From Corythoichthys intestinalis (taxonomy: Eukaryota > Chordata > Actinopteri > Syngnathiformes > Syngnathidae): 64,000 bases of DNA. Position numbers and translations under genes: made by a program. Positions 24,847 to 36,180 of this stretch are shown here, piece by piece. The DNA lies in assembly GCF_030265065.1 (NCBI RefSeq), contig NC_080406.1, positions 441,501-505,500 on the forward strand. The letters are read 5' to 3'. The first letter of the stretch is position 1. Each line of letters starts with the position of its first letter. Below the pieces are notes generated by a model. It was not told the DNA's origin, searched no databases, and worked only from the letters and a program-made list of their open reading frames with translations.

Positions 24847-24984
24847 ATGAGGCGAATTTGAAACCCAAAGTACTACCATGCGTTCTCAACTTGTTTTGTT
24901 TAGATGCATACAGGCAGAACGTACTGAATAAATGCCTTAAGAAAATACTTAAATGGAATTAGATGAAATAAGGATGGTTTAAAT

Positions 24985-26170
24985 CAGTGTTTCTCAATTA
25001 TTTTCTGTCACGCCCCCCCAAGGAAGACGTAAATGTTTCGCGCCCCACCAAACTCTCTGCCGCCACTGTAAATAGTATCATTTGTCTATAAAATTACTAT
25101 TAAAAATACGCATCTGCCTAACATTGTGTCCTTTTTTTCTAATAAAGAAAAAAAGTAACACAGATCAACTTATAATAAAGTATAACTTTATTAACATTGT
25201 TTTGTTTGTAACAGAGAAGACTTGAGGTGCATCAATTTGCCTGAATTAAAAAAAAAAAATTCACATCCAAACTAAAAAATACACTCAAGGTACATTTTTG
25301 ACCATTTGATACAAAAAAATAAAATGTAATAAAATCAGTAAATAATAACAAATTCATATTGATTAGAAACATTCACTCATGAGGACAATATGCCAAAAAA
25401 TTTGACCGAAAAAACAAAACTGAATAAAAGAAGAAGAAAAAAGTGTCCTTGGACAGGACAGTTTTTATTTTTGCTGCTCACAGTATTTACCTCCTTTGCA
25501 ATGGTGTGGAGTTATTTTGCAATGAGCATGCTAACAATGCTCACTGGTTTACTGATATAACATTGACAAAGCAGGACGATTGTTGGCAATATTCGGCACG
25601 TTTTCACTGAAAAAATCAAGCGGCTTAACAATGAGATTGGGGTCTAATGTCTTTAAGTGGCGTCTTAATTGATTTGGCTTCTGGCTGTCTGCTATAATTA
25701 TTTTTAGACACAGCAAACAGTGGTCTTTCATCATCACCCACTGTATTAAAAGTCAAAGCTAAAAGGCAAACGGCACGAACAAAGCGCATTCACGGCGGCC
25801 GAGGTAGAACCGTAGGTGAAGGCGGTCGTCATGACGATCCCAAGCCGAAAATGGCACTTCTCGGGCGGCGACGTGAGAACCGGACAGTGGGTCGCCGGTT
25901 GAGTGAGTCCGGTCGGAAAACGGCTTTCGAAAACGGCGGCGGCACACTGCTCTTCATATCTGTTGTCTGTGTGTGCTGAGTGCTCTTCCTTAGTTCAAAA
26001 ATACTGCGCGCACTCTGAAAATGAGAGCGCCACTGCCACCTGCTGAGTGGATGTGCAAGTACACTTTATTCCAGTACGGCTAAAACCAAAAAAAAAAAAA
26101 AAACATGTTCCCCGAGGTCACATGCGCCCCCCCCGGCATCGGGGCGCGCCCCACTATTTGAGAAGTACTG
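24985..26170 (-). mobile_element. hAT with BED-finger remnant, reverse copy
   Basis: The element runs from CAGTGTTTCTCAATTATTTT to TTTGAGAAGTACTG with a perfect 8-bp duplication GTTTAAAT (24977-24984, 26171-26178). It is the same family as 16345-17906 in the other direction, with the same BED-type remnant on the minus strand. It inserted into a pogo-like element. Confidence 0.85.
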
Positions 26171-26814
26171 GTTTAAATACACTATGTGACTAATGTGGCC
26201 AACTGCTTTAAAGCTACCAACAGAAAGCACAATGGTTAAAAGTACGAGAGGGAAATACATGCAAAAAGTATTTTTCAGGCAATGAAAAGGTAATACAAAA
26301 TCAATAAAAAACAAAAAGTGAATTCTCGCTGCTTTTAACCAATGTGTGCATGCGTGCGGATGCTTGCGCAAGCGCACTCAGCATTGTAGACGTTTCGCGC
26401 CGTAGGAAGTCATTGCCGAACACCGGTCCTTCCCGTTGGCATGATCGCTACAGCTGCCCTCATCGCCGGTTGTTGCTTTTCTGACTCGTTTTGAACCATC
26501 TTCCTTCTTTTTGAAAAAAGACAGTAAATGCAACTTTGTTTTTGGCATGTTGAAATACTGTTTGATCCTGGCTGCTTGCTCCTCAGATGTCACTAACTTC
26601 CAATGTTTTTTTTTTTGTAAATGTCACACGGTAGGTGCCGGATCTGCCCAAATAAGTCCCGGAACAAAGGGAGGCCAAAATCAATAGGTGCCGGGTTCTT
26701 ATCCGGCAGGATCCGGCACAAATTAACCCCTGGTTTTTGTTACGGGGGAAATCTGAATTTTGTACTACCCTTGATAGTGATGGAGGATTTTTTGGGGGGA
26801 TATTTTCCTTGTGA

Positions 26815-27200
26815 ACTCATTGGCTGCCATTGACGGTGATAGACGTCCAGTCCATTTTGACCCATCAAAACGTCCATCGCCGTCAATGACACTTTAAGAT
26901 GACCATTCACGGCTAGGATGTGACCCAAAATCGACAGGAAGTGGCCTGGAAATTGAAGCTAAATCAACAAAGAGTAACCTAGAAATGTCCCAAAATCAAT
27001 ACTATGCGACTTGCAGAATATTTTAATTTAGTTTCTATCTTTCTATGATTGACGGCGGAATGTTCATTCACTACCAGCCCTCCCACTATAAATGGATTGG
27101 ACATCCACTAGACACAAACTCATTTCAACTCACAGCGGACGGATAATTAGATGCCACATGATTGGACGTCAGTCATGGTCAATGGCACAAAGAATTCATT
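26815..27200. repeat. GACGTCC foldback repeats
   Basis: GCCATTGACGGTGATAGACG followed by CCAGTCC is mirrored 45 nt later by CGTCCATCGCCGTCAATG. A second, looser pair spans about 27050-27190. These are imperfect inverted repeats. Similar copies lie at about 23080-23160, 28190-28290, 28675-28870, 31020-31060, 56155-56230, 60280-60365, 61795-61865, 62100-62140 and 62937-63110. Confidence 0.65.
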
Positions 27201-27534
27201 AAAAAAATAAAATGTAATTTTGGTATTTCTACTTACTATATGTAGTATCGAAAATGGTATCGAGTACTTTTTTGAGTATGCATATCAAGTTGAAAATGTT
27301 TGTATCGTGACAACAGTAAGTGAAAGCCACATCCTGTTGATTTTTGGGGCATTCTGATTCACTTCCTGTTTATCTTTTCGGTCAGTGTTTTTTGTTGGCC
27401 AATTGGAGTAAATGGAGAAAATTTTGAATGTACACCCCACGAACATTAGCGCGTCAGCTAGCATTTACACATCAGCCGTTAATGCCGATATCAACCTGCC
27501 GTGACTTGTGTTATTTTTGTGCTCCCCCTCAGCC

Positions 27535-30500
27535 ATGAAGACGACGGGGCGCTCGTACTCGCTTTGCGTGGTGTGCAATCTGCAAATGACTTCGCCCGCG
27601 CAGGCGCAGCTCCATCTTAGCGCTCGCTCGCACCTGCGCAGGCTGAGGAACATCGCGGCGCCCGGGCCAGGTAGACCACTTTCTTAGCAATCGATTGGAC
27701 GTCCTTGGCGCCCTAACGTGACCGTTCCCCGTTAGCGTGATGTGGGCGTGTTGTTTTCTCGCAGGAGGCGGGCCACCGAAGTTCCTCCCCCAACCGCCGA
27801 TGTACGTTTACAACAGCGCCGACTCAGGTAGGAACAACCAACTGCGCTTCCGACTCTGGTCTTCGATGTCCCGTGTGCGTGATGCCGCTTAAATCGCTGT
27901 CTTCCATGGACGTCCAATCCATTTGAAGCGGGAGGCCTAGCAGAGAACAAACAAACGACCCACCTCTGAAATCCGTGATATTTTATAGTTGGCCTCCTTT
28001 CTGGATTATTCACACTTGCACACACGCACACAGTGTGTTACTATTGGATGTGATAACATCACGTGACCCGAGACAAAACAGGATTGCCCTGGAGGAAGGA
28101 GCTGGACACGCTTGAGTGTGCACACACAGGATAGAATTGCATATGGTGCACTTTACTCAAGAGTGTACAACAACACTTAACTCTGTGTCTGCCATTGACG
28201 GCGCTAGCTGTCCAATCAATTCCGAACCGGAGAGGCGAACAAAGTTTATTGGCCCCAAACGAATTAGACGTCTAGCTTCGTCCATGGCACTGAAACATGA
28301 TCACTCAATGTCAGTCATCCCATTTTCACCCTTCATGGGTCGCTATGAATTTAAAAGTATCGAAAATAATCCCAAATCAACAGGAAGTAACCCAAAATTT
28401 TCTATAAATCAACAGAAAGTGACCAAAAAAAACAAGAAGTCATCCTGAGAGATGAGCATTAAACGCCACTCCTGGCAGTTTAGAGGAATTGGGCGCCCAT
28501 CGGTCTAAATGGCAGGCAATGAGTACCCAACTTTCTTGTTCATTTATGTGTCACTTTTTGTTGATTTTCGGGTCACCCCCTTGTTCACTGGTCACTTCCT
28601 GTTGATTTTGGAGCAATCCTGATTTCCTGATTTGTGTAGTTTTTGATGAAAGCAGATTATCTTTGATTAACACACTGACACATTGACAGTGATAGAGATC
28701 CAATTCATTTGAAGTAGGGGAGTTTGGCAGCGAATGAATGAACATTCTGTTGCTGCCAACCCTCCCACTTCAAATTGATTGGACGTATATCAAGGACAAA
28801 CTCATTTGAATTCACGGCGGCATTTGATTCTGGGTCACTTCTGGCGTGATTGGACGTCTATCATGGTCAGTGGCACTGAAAATGAGACATTAAAAAAAGT
28901 TAATAAAATATTTTTTAACAAACTTTGTCATGTTTCTGCGCACAGTGCTCAAAAAATGACTCTGTTGTTCAGTTAATTTGTGCTGCGTCATAACAACGTT
29001 ACAAGGATACGTTCCACATTTCAGTGGACCAAGCTGGTTGTGACTCTTCCAATATGGCCGCCGCCCTGACGTATCCGATGTGACGTACTTCCGATCTAGT
29101 CTTTTACGGTTCACTTCCTGTTTCGTATACTACAGCGGGAAAATGGACGCACGCAAACCCTGGAACGCTTTCTATGACAGAAAAATCAACAGCTTTAACG
29201 GGAAGAACAATTTTAACATTCCCAGGAAGACGGGTGGCTCAAACCAGCCTTATAGTGAGCATTATAACGATTATTACAGCGAAGAGTACAGCGAAGCGTA
29301 CGGAGAGTACTCTGCCCCACTCGGCAGCGGAGTGAGTCGTCGACAAAGTGACGTTAGCTACCAGGGCTATCCCAAACAGCCCGCCGTCCAACCTCGAGCG
29401 CCATGGAAACAAAAACCCACGGGATGTATTTGTTGTTGCCCGGCACACGAAGGTAGGCAGCGGACACTTGGACGCCGTATCGTCGTGGTTTGAACGGAAA
29501 AACCGTCGGCGAGCCGCCATGTTCCCGTTAGCCGACATGTCGGATGGCGTACCCCACTGGAATCTCACGCGAACGCCGTAGTCGGGGAACACAAAATAAA
29601 ACTTCTTGCTACAGCTTCTTAAACGTGTTGCCTTTCAACGAGATGTATAAAGTTGTTCTCGCAAACGAGTACAGTATTTGGATAGCGCTTTTGCTAGTTG
29701 ACGTCATCTCCTGTCATCAATTAAAATAGGTTAATCACTGGAAGTGAAGCCATGAAGTCATGTTAAAACAAGGTATATATTTTCAAAGGACATGGTATAG
29801 GTACGGAATCCATATTGAGAGCTAAAATTATATAGGTGCCGCACAAGTGTGAGTCAATTATAATTGTAGTAAATAGTGACATAATTCTTTGAGAAAAATA
29901 TTAAAAGTAGGAATAGATTTGAAATATTTATTCTTATGTATGAAAAATTTCCCAAGAATTATACTTATATTGATAACCAGGTCGTGCGATGACTCTGATA
30001 CAGAGATAACATATAAAACATTTTCTTTTGTGAAACTAGACAAATTTGCCAATTTAGGAAATAACCAGTCATACAACTCTTCCCAGAATGTAGTGACATA
30101 TTTACAATCAAAAAATAAATGGTCAGTTGTTTCGATGTCTTCATTACAAAAAACACAATTGTTGTGGTCCAAATTAAATCCGAGCCTTAAAAATTCTGCT
30201 GATGGGTGCACTTTGTTAATAACTTTGTTTTTGCTGTATTTGGACTCAATTGAGGACAGCCAAATGACTCCGCCCCTTTGTTGGTATTGGTTAGGACGCA
30301 TGTGCGCCACACTAGCCGCCGCCTTGCCAGGTCTGATGGGCGGCGCCAGAGGACAAAGCGGCACGATGACCAAACCTTTCTTCCAGTTTCCTGTCGGCAA
30401 CAACAGCACGGCAGCACCTTTTTTACCGAACTTTAACACGGTGGGTCCTTATGTATGCGAGAAATTCTTTGGCCGCCACTGATGGAGCTAGACGACCGAT

Positions 30501-33500
30501 CCGTTTTTGACAGATGTCCATCGGTGTCAACGGTGGCCGATGGCTCGAAAAGCGTATTTGATGACGACATGGCTAACGTGTATTATGATGCGTGTGGTGG
30601 TGGCAGACGGACCCGGTGCAGAAAGCGGTGATCAAACACACGTTCGGCGGCAGGGCGGCCAGGGACGGAAAGAGGAAGCGGCCCATCAGGTGTGACGTCT
30701 GCAAAATCATCTTCAACTCGGACGTGAGTGAGGCCACGGCCCCTCTGGCCAGCGCCGTCGTCGTTGACGTACGCGCGTGTGCAGTCACAGGCGCAGGCGC
30801 ACTACCAAGGCAGCCGACACGCTAAGAAACTGAAGAACCAAGAGCTGGAGCCCCTGGTCAAGATGGCAGCCAAGGGCTCTGGTCCCGCCCCTCCGGCGGC
30901 ACTCGGCCCCGCCCCACCGACGGCATCCGGCGCCGCTCCTCTGACAGCAAACGTCACCAGTCCCAAAACGGGTTGAGTTTGATTATGACCATGTAGAGCT
31001 TTAACACACATTTAACTCACAGCTGCCATTGACGGCGCTCGACGTCCAATCCATTCGAAGTGCGAGCTAACACTTGTACATTTGCTGCGTTTTCGGCCGC
31101 GCTCAAAAGTCTTGGGTTGGACGCTAGCGCCTGAAATGGCAGCCAAATAGTTCATATGTCAATGATATGTCCGAAGAGTTCAGGCAGTAGAAATATTCTT
31201 TCCCTCACTAAAGTGGCAGGAGCCCTGCCCACTCTGGACCAGGAGGCAGAGCAGGCCAGGAAGCTGCTGTACTGTTCGCTCTGCAAAGTGTCCGTCAACT
31301 CGCTCATGCAGTTGGACGCCCACAACTCAGGTGGGCGGAGCACCGCCTTCAACGGCGCTAGCCGTCGCCGAGCTAACGAACGTCCGCGTCTCGCCTGCTA
31401 GGTGGCAAGCACAAGACCATGTTGGACGCCCGTAGCGGTTCGGGTTTCATCAAGGCCTTCCCGCGAGCCGGCGTGAAGGTCAAGGCCGAAGGGGGCGCCA
31501 TCGCTGCCGCCGCTGTCGCCGCCGCCCCGGCGGCGCCGATCCCGAAGGGTTCCGGCCTCCAGAACAAAACCTTCCAGTGTCAAACGTGCAACATCCACGT
31601 CAACTCTGAGATTCAACTCAAGCAGGTGACGCTACGTCGCTTAGCCTATTGACACTAGAGTAACCAAAAATGTGCCTCAAGTAAGAGTAGCATTATTTCC
31701 GAATAATATTAAATTCACTAAAAACTTAGTGAAAAAACTTTCTTCTTCACGCATCTACTCAAGTATGGCATGGTTAGAAAAAAAAATTTTTTTTTGTAAA
31801 TATAAAAGGGCTAATGTGGCGCCTTACTAGCCACCTCTGCTCGCAGTGGTTCACAAAATGGTTTACCGGGCTAAAGGTCGGCCGATATATTTTTTCGAGA
31901 TCGTCCGATATCATCGGATAACTGTTTTGGTGATGGTCTTTCTCATAAAGGTCGACTGATATATTGGCCGGCCAATACAACCCCTAACAAAAAGTATGGA
32001 ATCACCGGTCTCGGATGAGCACTCAGGCATTTTATCATGTAGAACAAACTTGGATAAAAAGCTTGAAAAAAAATAATGAATTTGTTCAAAAGTGCAACTC
32101 TTGCATTCAGAAAAACTAAATGAATAAAAAACATTGTGGTGGTCGGTAAATGTTACTTTTATAGAGCAAGTGCAGGGAAATATATATGGAATCACTCCAT
32201 TCTGAAGAAAAAAAATATGGAATCATGAGAAACAAACCAAGAAATAACAGCCAAAACACTCTAGTATTTAGTAGCACCATCTCTGGCTGTTATGACAGCT
32301 TGCAGTCTCTGAGGCATGCACTTGATGAGTATTCTTCATCAATTTGGTGCCAACTCTCTTTGATTGAAGTTGCCAGATCAGCCTTGTGGATCATTTTTTT
32401 TCTATTTCCCCCACAGGTTTTCAATAGGGTTGAGATGTGGGCTATTTGCAGGCCATGACATTGACTCGATGAGGCTTTCTCCAAGGAATGCTTTAACAAT
32501 GCTTTAACTTTTAAATCTCACTGGAACAGCACCAAACAAATGTTCCAGCATCATCACCTTGTCCACTGCAGATTCTTGACTCTTGACAAGGGTTAAGAGT
32601 TGATTATTTGATGAACTAGTTAGTTCAAGTAATCTGATAAGGAACATAAAAATTAAAATACGTAAATGAGGATTTAAGTACAATAAAAGAACAGTTGGCT
32701 AGCTTAATAGCAAAAGTCTGCTAGCTTAAAACGCCAGCGTTTTTTTTTTTTTACAATGCTCCTAACAAATGGTTCGGACGCTTTATTCCCAAAAAATAGC
32801 AAAATATACCTATACACTTAATTCCGAATGCATTCAAAAACATTAGCTCAAACAAAAACTTAGCTGATGTTGGTCTTACCATGGAGCAGTTGGATTCAGC
32901 CATGTAAATTGTGGCAGACTAGAGGGCAGTGTATCTACCCAAATCAATAAAACTAAATGCAAACACTTTTAAAATAAATCATTACAACGCCACTTTAATT
33001 AAACGAATATTCGAAGCAGCAAAATTGAATTTGAATCTTTTTATCTAATCGAATACTCGAGTTAATCGATGAATCGTTGTGGCAGTAGCTTGAATTGCCT
33101 TTCATATTTAACGTGCTACTTTTTGAAAAAGTATTATCAGCTTACAAAATTGGCTTTAGACATCAGCAAATATATATACACACACACATACATATTAGAG
33201 CTGTCAAAATTATCGCTTTAACGGGCGTTATTTTTTTTAATTAATCACGTTAAAATATTTGACGCAATTAACGCAGATGCCCCGCTCAGACACATTTAAA
33301 TGATGGTACAGTGAAACGCTCACTTGTTAATTGTGTTTTATGGAGTTTTGCCGCCCTCTGCTGGCGCTTGGGTGCGACTGATTTTATAGGCTTCAGCACC
33401 CATGAGCATTGTGTAAGTAATTATTGACATCAACAATGGCGGGCTACTAGTTTATTTTTGGATTGAACATTTTATAAATTTTATTAAAAAGAAAACATTA

Positions 33501-34251
33501 AGAGGGGTTTTAATATAAAATTTCTATAACTTGTCCTAACATTTTTCTTTTAAGTCTTTCCATCAATGGATTGCTTTAACAGAATGTTAATAATGTTAAT
33601 GCCATCTTGTTGATTTATTGTTATAATAAACAAATACAGTCCTTATGTACCCTATGTTGAATTTATATATCCATCTTGTGTCTTATCTTTCCATTCCAAC
33701 AATAATTTACAGAAAAATATGGCATATTTCATAGATGGTTTGAATTGCGATTAATTACGATTAATTCATTTTTAAGCTGTAATTAACTCGATTAAAAATT
33801 TTAATCGTTTGACAGCCCTAATGTATATATTTTTAACTGTATCGGCATTTGAAAATCTCACAAGGGTTGACTTGGATGCATAACACCCAAAATAGGTTGA
33901 AAGTGGCCCACAGAGCAAAATAATAATTGCATTTCTTACCTTGGTCGCGCATTATTCACTCGTGGACAAAGTCACGTGACTCGCATTGTCTTTGCAGCAC
34001 ATTTCCAGCAGGAGGCACAAAGACCGTGCGGCAGGGAAGCCCACCAAGCCCAAGTTTACCAAAAACCAGCAAGCGGTCAGTGCCGACGCAGCCGCGACCG
34101 CGCGGCATAAAGCCGAGCTAGCCGTAACACTTTCGTTTCCCTTCAGGAGGTGACCGCTGACGGGTCTTCGCTCGGCTCCTCCCCCGACTTCCGCCCCGCG
34201 CCCGGACCGATCCGAACGAGCCGGGACGCCGCCCTCTTCTCGCCCTACTGA
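27535..34251 (+). CDS. znf385b: ZNF385-family zinc finger protein
   Basis: Exons: 27533-27670, 27765-27827, 30295-30440, 30607-30723, 30785-30971, 31184-31330, 31402-31625, 33998-34075 and 34147-34251. From the ATG at 27535 the phases close to 400 aa, though an upstream coding exon is possible because the first exon opens after a splice acceptor. It has four matrin/U1-like C2H2 fingers: CVVCNLQ, CDVCKIIFNSD, CSLCKVSVNS and CQTCNIHVNSEIQLKQHISSRRH is read across an exon join. Conserved linkers include TKPFFQFPV, DPVQKAVIKHTFGG and IKAFPRAGVK, and the end PGPIRTSR...FSPY is the family C-terminus. The long Ala/Pro region before that end in mammals is largely missing. ZNF385 proteins are nuclear RNA/DNA-binding, p53-related regulators. 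PKGSGLQNKTF and the neighbouring cwc22 favour paralogue B over D. Confidence 0.88.
28675..28870. repeat. Foldback repeat in znf385b intron
   Basis: ATTCATTTGAAGTAGGGGAG is mirrored after a short loop by CTCCCACTTCAAATTGATTG. This is a clear imperfect hairpin of the GACGTCC family. A related fragment at about 28190-28290 precedes an ETS-motif minisatellite cluster (28370-28445). Confidence 0.65.
29040..29142 (+). promoter_or_regulatory. Possible internal promoter
   Basis: AATATGGCCGCCGCC is close to the YY1 consensus common at fish and mammal start sites. It is followed by two TGACGTA half-CREs and two ETS-type TTCC cores within 90 nt. The block directly precedes an open frame with a strong Kozak context (GGGAAAATGG). 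Function is inferred only from motif grouping. Confidence 0.4.
29143..29452 (+). CDS. Unassigned 103-codon candidate first exon
   Basis: I do not recognise this protein segment. The frame opens at an ATG in strong context (MDARKPWNAFYDRK) and contains a Tyr/Glu/Ser-rich stretch at about residues 38-60 (HYNDYYSEEYSEAYGEYS). It ends with a Cys cluster (CICCCPAHEG) just before AAG followed by GTAGGC, a plausible donor at 29453. It leaves one base over, the phase the znf385b exon at 30295 needs, so it could be an alternative first exon of znf385b. It could equally be exon 1 of an unrelated gene or a chance frame; a one-in-three phase match is weak evidence. A LINE relic on the opposite strand follows at 29858. 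Confidence 0.4.
29858..30262 (-). mobile_element. LINE 3' fragment (reverse transcriptase zinc-binding end)
   Basis: The minus-strand frame contains CVFCNEDIETTDHLFFDC, the zf-RVT signature (C-x2-C, H, C) that follows reverse transcriptase in L1/Tx1-like LINEs. It is followed by a helical tail ending FLKELCHYLLQL. The upstream RT and endonuclease parts are absent, as usual for 5'-truncated copies. The frame is intact over about 120 codons, so the insertion is not very old. It ends about 30 nt before the znf385b exon at 30295. Confidence 0.75.
31975..32640 (-). mobile_element. Tc1-like transposon relic
   Basis: AAAAAGTATGGAATCACCGG marks one end. The minus strand encodes broken C-terminal Tc1 transposase-like pieces (CGGNRKKMIHKADLATSIKE, then SWHQIDEEY). 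It lies in the last large intron of znf385b. Next to it (about 32600-33090) is a diverged piece of the MITE-like repeat also seen at 15010. Confidence 0.6.
33197..33819. mobile_element. MITE with TAGGGCTGTCAAA ends, copy 1
   Basis: The left end is TAGAGCTGTCAAAATTATCG and the right end is TTTAATCGTTTGACAGCCCT. The internal block TTTTGCCGCCCTCTGCTGGC is shared with the copy at 54345-54975. No coding sequence is present. It lies in a znf385b intron. Confidence 0.75.
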
Positions 34252-34259
34252 AACGAGGG

Positions 34260-35851
34260 ACGCCGGGGAAAAGACTCGCGACAGGTAGCGGACGACGTGA
34301 ACGTCGGCGGCTACCCGATACCCGTCCCGTTAGTGTCGTTAGCTCGCGGCTCCTGATAGCATTGTGAAATTATCTGGAGCAAAAATAGCCTCTGGTCCGT
34401 TTGCGATGGTGTCATGTGGCCGATATGAGCTGTTAGCTCACAGCGGATGTTTTGGTTGATGACTCAATCACAACGAATAAGACCTTGGTAATTTTTTTTT
34501 TTTTTAATTGTCTTCATCCTTTTATCCTCTAATAACGAGTCATAGACATTTGGCGTTGGCTAATTTTGAGTGGATGTCTGGTCAATCGACACGTTTTGTT
34601 GAACTCGTTGGCTGCTGTTGATAGGTGAAGCAGAGTCCCTTTACAATGAGACCTTTTTATACTTGGCACACATATTAGCATCGAGAGCACCGAAACTAAG
34701 GAAAGGCTCTTGTTCTCCTGGCTAAAATATTCCTGCGTAAATGAACATTGGCCGGCCGCAGTTGACATCTACGGCCTTCGACGGCGGCGGCGTTTCCGCC
34801 GAAGCGGTCTCGCCGACGTCCGTTGTGGCGATACCGCCGGTCACGGAAGCTCCTCGGCCACTTGTGATGATGTCATCCAGATGCAAAACTGTCAAGTCAT
34901 TAAAGATTGTTTTTGTGAAATGTGGTCGACTTTTGCATTTCTACGCATCGTACATGCATACATCCAATGACGCTGGTAAGTAAGCTACTTCTGTTGGCGG
35001 GTCTGAACGGAAGTGAAAAGACCACGCACCTCTCTGCACACACTCTTTTGAGGGGGACAGATTATTCATTCATCAAAAGCCTTACTATACACGGTCATTT
35101 TTTGAGAGCAAAAATCGATGCTTTATTTATTTATTTTTTTTGAAAAGTCATGTAGTTTTTTTTTTTTGTTTTTAAAGAAAAGCCTTACTACTTTTTTTAG
35201 CCCTACACGTGGTTTAAAAATGTATTTTGAAAGCTCTACTGACATGGGTTTTTTTTAGATTAAAAATCCTTACTAGACACGGTTATTTTGGAGAAAAAAA
35301 TAGCTTTTTTTTTTTTTTTTTTACAAAAGCCTTCTACAGAGTATGTTTTATTTAAAAAAAAAAAAAACGCTTAAATTCACGGACAAAAGTCATACATAGT
35401 CCTTTTATTTTTAGATAAAAGCACCTTCGTGTAGGTTTTTTTTTTTTTACTAGAAAACATTACTGCAGTTTTTGAAAGCCTTCCTGTACGTGGTTATTTA
35501 AAAAGCAATCTTAAAAGCTTATTAATATACATGGTTGCCTTTTTGTGATAAAGCCTTTCAAATAAAAAAAAAGTTACTATACATGGTCGTTTTTTGGGGG
35601 AAAGTTTTTTTTTTTTTTATTTTTTTTTTTAGAAGCCTTTTTGTGACAAAAAGCCTTACTATACAATACTTTTGTGTGTGTGTGTGTATGTATATATATA
35701 TATAAAAGCCTTACTATGGTCGTTTTATTTTTAGAAAAAAAGGTCTTCCTATACGTGGTTCTTTAAAAAACAAAACGCTGCCTTATACACGGTTGCCTTT
35801 TTGTGGTAAAAAGCCTTTTAATATTTCCAAAAAGGCTTACTGTACATGGTC

Positions 35852-35892
<41 letters not shown>

Positions 35893-36040
35893 CCTTACTA
35901 TGGTCATTTTTGGGAGAAAATGGTAGTTTTTGTTTGTATTTTTAGAAAAATATATTGTTCTTTAATTTTTTATTTTTTGGGGGGGACTTATTGTCCACTT
36001 TAAATGGATTGGACGTTGAGCGACGTCATTGGCAACCGAT
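34260..36040. other. znf385b 3' flank with a T-rich minisatellite
   Basis: 34260-35055 is probable 3' UTR and flank with no further gene seen. From about 35060 to 35960 a degenerate minisatellite repeats AAAGCCTTACTATACATGGT followed by a poly-T tract of varying length. About 14 units occur with spacing near 50-75 nt. A short (TG)n/(TA)n tract lies at 35675-35705. Confidence 0.6.
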
Positions 36041-36180
36041 CGGTCTTGGTCAGTCACGTGCCCAAACTAGCGAACACGCCCCCAGGTGCCATTTTGGGTG
36101 TACCGCGGATGTAAACAAACCAGAACGGGTAGCCGGTGAAGAAGTGAGTTTTTAATCTTTTAAAACTTTTTGCTCAGTCG

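Noticed and set aside
29889-30482. 197-codon plus-strand frame as one exon
   Set aside because: Its first part is the antisense of a LINE fragment. Only the part after the acceptor at 30295 fits znf385b.
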